From NCBI RefSeq assembly GCF_014268595.2, contig NZ_CP077091.1:2316501-2380500 (forward strand): 64,000 nucleotides of DNA, given 5' to 3'. Shown here in pieces: positions 59,667 to 64,000 of the stretch. The position numbers and the translations under genes are program-made. This DNA is from Pseudomonas hamedanensis (GTDB lineage: Bacteria > Pseudomonadota > Gammaproteobacteria > Pseudomonadales > Pseudomonadaceae). The number at the start of each line of letters is the position of its first letter. Within the stretch, counting starts at the first letter, position 1. The notes below the pieces were generated by a model. That model was not told the DNA's origin and did not search any database. It saw only the letters and a program-made list of their open reading frames with translations.

Positions 59667-59978
59667 GTGGAAAACGTAAAGCAATTCAACAGCTTCGCTG
59701 AGTTCTACCCGTATTACCTCAGCGAGCACAGCAACAGCACCTGTCGGCGCTTGCATTTCATCGGCACCAGCCTGGTGATTTTCATCCTCGCCCTGACCGT
59801 CGCCAAAGGTGCGTGGCTGCTGTTGCTGGCCTTGCCACTGGCCGGCTACAGCTTTGCCTGGATCGGGCATTTCTTCTTTGAAAAGAACCGACCGGCGACT
59901 TTCCAGCATCCGCTGTACAGCCTGCTCGGTGACTTTGTCATGTACCGCGACATGATTCTGGGTCGCGTAGCGTTCTGA
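59667..59978 (+). CDS. DUF962 / Mpo1-like membrane protein
   Basis: A 103-residue protein with two membrane helices. FAEFYPYYLSEHSNSTCRRL-HFIG and AWIGHFFFEKNRPATFQHPL-Y are the DUF962 signatures, including the His residues that in yeast Mpo1 bind iron for alpha-oxidation of 2-hydroxy fatty acids. GTG 59667 (MENVKQFNSF) is chosen by family length over an upstream ATG at 59592. The HD-domain gene follows after 14 bases. Confidence 0.87.
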   Translation: MENVKQFNSFAEFYPYYLSEHSNSTCRRLHFIGTSLVIFILALTVAKGAWLLLLALPLAGYSFAWIGHFFFEKNRPATFQHPLYSLLGDFVMYRDMILGRVAF

Positions 59979-59992
59979 AAGAGGCTCTGCCC

Positions 59993-60583
59993 GTGAATGC
60001 CACTGCCCGCTTTACCCACATGAAGGACGGCACCGAGGAAGACTGGGCGATCATCGCCGCCGACTTCAGCGCCTATGCCAGACAGCTGCCGACGCGGATC
60101 ATCACTCATTTGAAATTGCTCGAAGGCGACTTCGGTGGTTTCCCCGTGGATCGCCTGACCCACTCGTTGCAAACCGCGACCCGTGCCTTTCGTGATGGCC
60201 GCGACGAGGAGTATGTGGTTTGCGCGCTGCTGCACGACATCGGGGACACCCTCGGCTCCTACAACCACCCGGACATTGCTGCGGCGATTCTCAAGCCGTT
60301 TGTCAGCGCCGAAAATCTGTGGATGGTCGAGAAGCACGGAATCTTTCAGGGGTACTACTTCTTTCATCACCTGGGCATGGATCGGCACCTGCGCGAGCAG
60401 TTCAAGGACCATCCGCAGTTTCAAGCGACGGCCGAGTTTTGCGCCAAATACGATGCGGCGGCGTTTGATCCGGATTACGACAGCCTGCCGCTGAGCTTTT
60501 TCGAGCCGATGTTGGAGCGGCTGTTTGCGCAGCCGAAGAACTCGATTTACAAAGCGGCGATGGAGCAACACAGCCCGGCCTGA
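59993..60583 (+). CDS. HD-domain phosphohydrolase-like protein
   Basis: A 196-residue protein with an HD-type metal site (RLTHSLQTATRAFRDGRDEE and VVCALLHDIGDTLGSYNHPD; His, HD and further His residues in EKHGIFQGYYFFHH). It resembles small HD oxidases/phosphohydrolases of the MIOX/PhnZ-like group, but the substrate cannot be given. GTG start. Probably co-transcribed with the DUF962 gene. Confidence 0.85.
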   Translation: MNATARFTHMKDGTEEDWAIIAADFSAYARQLPTRIITHLKLLEGDFGGFPVDRLTHSLQTATRAFRDGRDEEYVVCALLHDIGDTLGSYNHPDIAAAILKPFVSAENLWMVEKHGIFQGYYFFHHLGMDRHLREQFKDHPQFQATAEFCAKYDAAAFDPDYDSLPLSFFEPMLERLFAQPKNSIYKAAMEQHSPA

Positions 60584-60603
60584 GCACACCGCAGATCAAA
60601 AAA

Positions 60604-60693
60604 AGTGGGAGCGGGCTTGCTCGCGAAAGCAGTGTGTCAGTTGATATTTGCTTGTCTGACACAGCGCATTCGCGAGCAAGCCCGCTCCCACAT
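60604..60693. repeat. Extragenic inverted pair (GTGGGAGCGGGCTTGCTCGCG type)
   Basis: GTGGGAGCGGGCTTGCTCGC and its inverted partner between two convergent genes; a variant of the REP family found elsewhere in the window. Confidence 0.9.
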
Positions 60694-60708
60694 CTGGATC
60701 TGTGTGGA

Positions 60709-61524
60709 TCAGGCGATTTCGGCAACCCTGGCCGCTTTCAACTGCGCCTCGCGCGCCTGCGCATCCGCCAGCCGATACAACTCGATCGTGCCATCCCAAT
60801 GCTCGATCAGCGCCGTGCACGACTCCACCCAGTCGCCGCAGTTGAGGTAATCGACCTCGCCCACCTTGCGAATCTCGGCATGGTGAATGTGTCCGCAAAC
60901 CACCCCATGCAGTCCACGCTTCACGCATTCATGGGCGATGGCTTCCTCAAAGTCGCTGATGAAACTCACCGCCGTCTTGACCTTGTGCTTGAGGTACGCC
61001 GACAACGACCAGTACCCGTAGCCATACCGCGCCCGCCAGTGATTGAGCCAGCGATTTAGGGTCAAGGTGAATTCATAGGCGGAGTCGCCGAGAAACGCCA
61101 GCCAGCGGTGATAACGGGTGATCACGTCGAACTGATCGCCGTGAATCACCAACAAATGACGGCCATCTGCCGTGACATGCACCGCCTCGTCGACCAACTG
61201 GATATTGCCCAGAATCAGCTTCGAATAGCGTCTTAGAAATTCATCGTGGTTGCCGGTGACGTAAATGACCTCGGTGCCGCGCTTGCTCATGGTCAGCAGA
61301 CGGCGGATGACATTGGTGTGTGCCTGCGGCCAGTACATGCCGCCGCGCAGTTTCCAGCCGTCGATGATGTCGCCGACCAGGTAGATCTTGTCGGCGTGGT
61401 AGCCCTTGAGAAACTGCGATAAATGCTCGGCCTGGCAATCGCGCGTGCCCAGGTGCACGTCGGAGATCCACAGGGTTCGCACCCGTTGTTTGCGGCTGGG
61501 TCTGGCGAGCTCGGCGCTGGTCAT
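60709..61524 (-). CDS. UDP-2,3-diacylglucosamine diphosphatase-like metallophosphoesterase
   Basis: A 271-residue calcineurin-like phosphoesterase: LWISDVHLGTRDCQAEHL, VGDIIDGWKLRGGMYW, YVTGNHDEFLRRYSK, LVIHGDQFDVITRYHRW and VVCGHIHHAEIRKVGEVDY are the metal-binding blocks. It is similar to LpxH/LpxG-type enzymes (lipid A pathway), but longer and more like the second Pseudomonas paralogue, so the substrate is uncertain. ATG 61524 (MTSAELARPSRK) is chosen; longer in-frame sequence upstream is a repeat region. Confidence 0.87.
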   Translation of the reverse strand: MTSAELARPSRKQRVRTLWISDVHLGTRDCQAEHLSQFLKGYHADKIYLVGDIIDGWKLRGGMYWPQAHTNVIRRLLTMSKRGTEVIYVTGNHDEFLRRYSKLILGNIQLVDEAVHVTADGRHLLVIHGDQFDVITRYHRWLAFLGDSAYEFTLTLNRWLNHWRARYGYGYWSLSAYLKHKVKTAVSFISDFEEAIAHECVKRGLHGVVCGHIHHAEIRKVGEVDYLNCGDWVESCTALIEHWDGTIELYRLADAQAREAQLKAARVAEIA

Positions 61525-61682
61525 GGGCAACCCTCTGCGATGTTTTCGCCAGCTTGCGCGCGTCCGGTTAATCGACCGTGACAGGCGTGCGTCAGTCGTG
61601 TGACAGCGCACATCATTCACAAATTGAGGATTCGGATGACAGACGCGACGGCGCCAGCGCTTTAGACTGGCGCTCTTTTGAT

Positions 61683-61768
61683 GATCGTTCCCATGCTCCC
61701 GCGTGGGAATGCAGCCCGTGAAGCTCTGCGTCACTGGAGGCATTCCTTTGCTGCGCGTGGGAACGATC
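61683..61768. repeat. Extragenic inverted repeat (GATCGTTCCC type)
   Basis: GATCGTTCCCATGCTCCCGC and GCGCGTGGGAACGATC about 50 bases apart. A partial element of the same kind lies at about 53413-53470. Confidence 0.8.
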
Positions 61769-61796
61769 AAGAACTGTGTCTGGATCAAGGATTGCA

Positions 61797-62690
61797 ATGA
61801 CTCCGCGTACCGCCCTTGGCGCCCTGCATATCGGCGCTTTGATGTTCGGCCTGACCGGTGTGTTCGGCAAACTCGCCGCCGCGTCGCCGGCAGTTATCGT
61901 CTTCGGCCGCGCCGCGTTTGCCGTGCTCGCGCTGGCTTTCTTCGCTCGTTTCGCCAGCCAGAACGGCTGGCAAAAACTGCATGCGGTGGACTGGCGGCGC
62001 CTGGCGCTCAGCGGCGTGTTGCTGGCCGGACACTGGGTGAGTTTTTTCGTTTCGGTGAAGATTGCCGGTGTCGCCATCGCCACGTTGGGCTTTGCCAGTT
62101 TCCCGGCCTTTACGGTGATTCTCGAAGGGCTGATTTTCCGTGAGCGCATCCGCGCCAATGAAATCGTGCTGGTGGTGCTGGTGAGCCTCGGGCTGGTGCT
62201 GGTGACGCCAGCGTTCGACCTGGGCAGTGGCGCGACCGTCGGTTTGCTCTGGGCGGTGCTGTCCGGCCTGCTGTTTTCCCTGCTGTCGCTGACCAATCGC
62301 GCCAGCTCAGGGCGCATCCCGGCGGTGCAGGCGGCGCTGTGCCAGAACGTGGTGGTCGCGTTGTGTCTGTTGCCATTCGCAGCGCCACAACTGAGTGAGG
62401 TCCGCGCATTGGACTGGCTGTGGATCGCCCTGCTCGGGGTGTTCTGCACGGGCGTGGCGCACAGTCTGTTCGTCGCCAGTCTCGCGGTGATCAAGGCGCG
62501 CACGGCGGCGGTGGTGTTCGCCATGGAGCCGGTCTACGGCATCACCATCGCCTGGTTGCTGTTCAGTGAAACCCCGACGCTGCGCATGCTCATCGGTGGC
62601 GCGTTGATCATCATCGCCATCGTGGTGTCGGCGCGGATGTCAGGCTCGGCCAACAAGAAAACCGTCGCTGCCGAAGCTGCATCTCACTGA
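61797..62690 (+). CDS. EamA/DMT family transporter
   Basis: A 297-residue inner membrane protein with about ten helices in two EamA repeats (LGALHIGALMFGLTGVFGKL at the start of the first; VGLLWAVLSGLLFSLLSLTN at the start of the second; VFAMEPVYGITIAWLLFSET). Likely a metabolite exporter; substrate unknown. AAGGA precedes ATG 61797. The 3' end overlaps the convergent SelT-like gene by seven bases. Confidence 0.9.
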   Translation: MTPRTALGALHIGALMFGLTGVFGKLAAASPAVIVFGRAAFAVLALAFFARFASQNGWQKLHAVDWRRLALSGVLLAGHWVSFFVSVKIAGVAIATLGFASFPAFTVILEGLIFRERIRANEIVLVVLVSLGLVLVTPAFDLGSGATVGLLWAVLSGLLFSLLSLTNRASSGRIPAVQAALCQNVVVALCLLPFAAPQLSEVRALDWLWIALLGVFCTGVAHSLFVASLAVIKARTAAVVFAMEPVYGITIAWLLFSETPTLRMLIGGALIIIAIVVSARMSGSANKKTVAAEAASH

Positions 62691-62971
62691 GCGCGGTCGT
62701 TGTGCCCAAGATCGCGTTCAGGATCAATCTGATCGCGAACCCGCTGTTTCAACACTTTGGCTTCGGGGAAACCGCCATCGGCCTTGCGTTCCCAGATCTG
62801 CACACCCGCGCAGGTGATGTGAAATACCCCGCCGGTGCCGGGCACCAGTGAGACTTTGCCGAGATCATCGGCAAACGTGCTGAGCAACTCCTGCGCCAGC
62901 CACGCGGCGCGCAGCAGCCACTGGCATTGGGTGCAATAGGTGATAACAACTTCTGCTTTGGCGACAGTCAT
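62684..62971 (-). CDS. SelT/SelW/SelH family (Rdx-type) thioredoxin-fold protein
   Basis: A 95-residue protein with VVITYCTQCQWLLRAAWLAQ, the redox Cys-x-x-Cys of the SelW/Rdx family, and GTGGVFHITCAGVQIWERKA. In selenoprotein members one Cys is Sec; here both are Cys. ATG 62971 (MTVAKAEVVITYC) is used; ATG 62986 is possible. It is divergent from the patatin gene. Confidence 0.88.
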   Translation of the reverse strand: MTVAKAEVVITYCTQCQWLLRAAWLAQELLSTFADDLGKVSLVPGTGGVFHITCAGVQIWERKADGGFPEAKVLKQRVRDQIDPERDLGHNDRAQ

Positions 62972-63003
62972 GTTCGCTGGACTCATGAGACGGAGGGCGC
63001 CGC

Positions 63004-63009
63004 TATAAT
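63004..63009 (+). promoter_or_regulatory. Possible sigma-70 -10 box of the patatin gene
   Basis: A perfect TATAAT 33 bases before the ATG; no clear -35 element at the right distance. Confidence 0.4.
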
Positions 63010-63041
63010 AGCCGGCTTTACCGCTTGCCCCGAGACTCACA

Positions 63042-64000
63042 ATGCGCCGTTTGCTGTTCTGCCTGCTGCTTGGTTTGCTTCCCGTGTTGGTTTACGCCAG
63101 CGAAACACCGCGACCGAAAGTCGGCCTGGTGTTGTCCGGTGGCGCGGCGCGCGGGCTGGCGCACATTGGCGTGCTCAAGGCCCTGGAAGAGCAAGGCATC
63201 AAGATCGATGCAATCGCCGGCACCAGCATGGGCGCGGTGGTCGGCGGACTGTACGCCTCGGGCTATCAGATCGATGAGCTGGAAAAACTCGCGTTGAACA
63301 TCGACTGGCAAGCCGCGTTGTCCGACGCTCCGCCCCGTGAAGACGTGCCGTTTCGACGCAAGCAGGACGACCGCGATTTTCTGGTCAAACAGAAACTCAG
63401 CTTTCGCGACGACGGCAGCCTCGGCCTGCCGTTGGGGGTGATTCAGGGCCAGAACCTGGCGCTGTTGCTTGAGAGCCTCTTGGCGCATACCAGCGACACC
63501 CGGGATTTCGACAAGCTGCCCATTCCGTTCCGCGCCGTGGCGACGGACATTGCCAACGGCGAAAAAGTGGTGTTTCGCAAAGGTCATCTGCCCCAGGTGA
63601 TCCGTGCCAGCATGTCGATCCCGGCAGTGTTCGCCCCAGTTGAACTCAACGGCCGCCTGCTGGTGGACGGCGGCATGACCGACAACATCCCTCTGGATGT
63701 CGCGCGGGAAATGGGCGTCGACATCGCCATCGTCGTCGACATCGGCACGCCGCTGCGCAACCGCAAACAATTGAGCACCGTGGTCGATGTGCTGAATCAG
63801 TCAATCACCCTGATGACCCGCAGCAACTCTGAAGAACAGTTGGCCACTCTTAAACCCACCGACGTGCTGATCCAGCCGGCGCTGGCAGCGTTTGGCGTGA
63901 CCGATTTCGGCAAAGCCCAGGAAATGATCGACGCCGGCTACCGCGCCACCCGAATCCTCGACGCACGCCTGGCTCAGCTCAAACCCGACGAATCCCAGGA
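63042..64000 (+). CDS. plpD: Patatin-like phospholipase with predicted type Vd autotransporter layout (PlpD-like), partial
   Basis: The visible 319 residues start with a signal peptide (MRRLLFCLLLGLLPVLVYAS) and continue with a patatin domain: VGLVLSGGAARGLAHIGVLK (oxyanion loop), AIAGTSMGAVVGGLYASGY with the nucleophile Ser in GxSxG, and NGRLLVDGGMTDNIP with the catalytic Asp. P. aeruginosa PlpD has this domain followed by a POTRA and a 16-strand barrel and is secreted as a phospholipase A1. The C-terminal part here lies outside the window, so the barrel is inferred. Confidence 0.87.
   Translation, partial: MRRLLFCLLLGLLPVLVYASETPRPKVGLVLSGGAARGLAHIGVLKALEEQGIKIDAIAGTSMGAVVGGLYASGYQIDELEKLALNIDWQAALSDAPPREDVPFRRKQDDRDFLVKQKLSFRDDGSLGLPLGVIQGQNLALLLESLLAHTSDTRDFDKLPIPFRAVATDIANGEKVVFRKGHLPQVIRASMSIPAVFAPVELNGRLLVDGGMTDNIPLDVAREMGVDIAIVVDIGTPLRNRKQLSTVVDVLNQSITLMTRSNSEEQLATLKPTDVLIQPALAAFGVTDFGKAQEMIDAGYRATRILDARLAQLKPDESQ

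Noticed and set aside
36506..60693. Repeated inverted elements considered as a CRISPR array or attachment sites
   Set aside because: They are dispersed single pairs kilobases apart, with no regular spacers, cas genes, integrase or tRNA nearby.

Overview
The window looks like chromosome of a Pseudomonas, most likely of the P. fluorescens group. The support is: GC-rich genes with Pseudomonas codon use; the order flgF-G-H-I-J-K-L followed by flagellin genes, with the phenylalanine hydroxylase cluster phhR/phhA/phhB beside it; many short extragenic palindromes (a recurring 'GTAGGAGTGAGCCTGCTCGCG' type and a 'GTGGGAGCGGGCTTG' type); and FliA- and RpoN-like promoters. No tRNA, rRNA, CRISPR array, transposase or phage gene was seen.

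Region 1 (1-34.6 kb, almost all on the minus strand) is a flagellar block. Read in the direction of transcription it starts with flgF-flgG-flgH-flgI-flgJ-flgK-flgL (34570 down to 26166), continues with a very large three/four-module glycosyltransferase and an RTX-repeat protein, then a long tightly packed operon (19400 down to 5293), a ketoacyl-synthase-III-like gene, a Maf-like gene, a small unknown gene, fliC, flaG and the beginning of fliD (cut by the window edge). The long operon joins two sugar-nucleotide routes: a CDP-6-deoxyhexose route (rfbF, rfbG, a 3,5-epimerase, an NAD-dependent epimerase/reductase, a C-methyltransferase-type protein, a CmcI-like protein) and a complete CMP-pseudaminic acid route (pseB, pseC, a Pse-associated methylase, pseF, a pseG-pseH fusion, pseI), with a second multi-module glycosyltransferase between them. 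Together with Maf and the adjacent flagellin gene this is best read as a flagellin glycosylation island.

Region 2 (34.9-43.4 kb) handles aromatic amino acids and nearby housekeeping: the regulator phhR diverges from phhA-phhB-aromatic aminotransferase, and aroP (aromatic amino acid permease) lies a few kb on. Between them are two small conserved-looking ORFs, a YhhS-type MFS exporter and arfB (ribosome rescue).

Region 3 (43.4-45.5 kb) is an unusual small locus: an AT-rich upstream stretch, a 45-residue peptide gene with a strong ribosome-binding site, a perfect 10-bp stem-loop, and a gene for a protein resembling M29 metallo-aminopeptidases. I do not recognise this pair as a described system and consider it the best candidate for new biology in the window.

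Region 4 (45.6-51.7 kb) is a conserved core: rluB, a DUF1289 gene, scpB-scpA, a YciO/Sua5 protein, a PHP-domain nuclease, yciB and yciI. Region 5 (51.9-56.2 kb) is a CpxRA-like envelope-stress locus (coiled-coil membrane protein, CpxR-like regulator, Spy/CpxP-like protein with a CpxR box upstream, CpxA-like kinase), interrupted between regulator and Spy gene by a dispersed repeat and an unrelated minus-strand gene. Region 6 (56.3-64 kb) holds single genes: a nitroreductase, trkH, an AraC regulator, a DUF962 membrane protein, an HD-domain protein, an LpxH-like phosphoesterase, an EamA transporter, a SelT/W-like protein and the start of a PlpD-like patatin (cut by the right edge).
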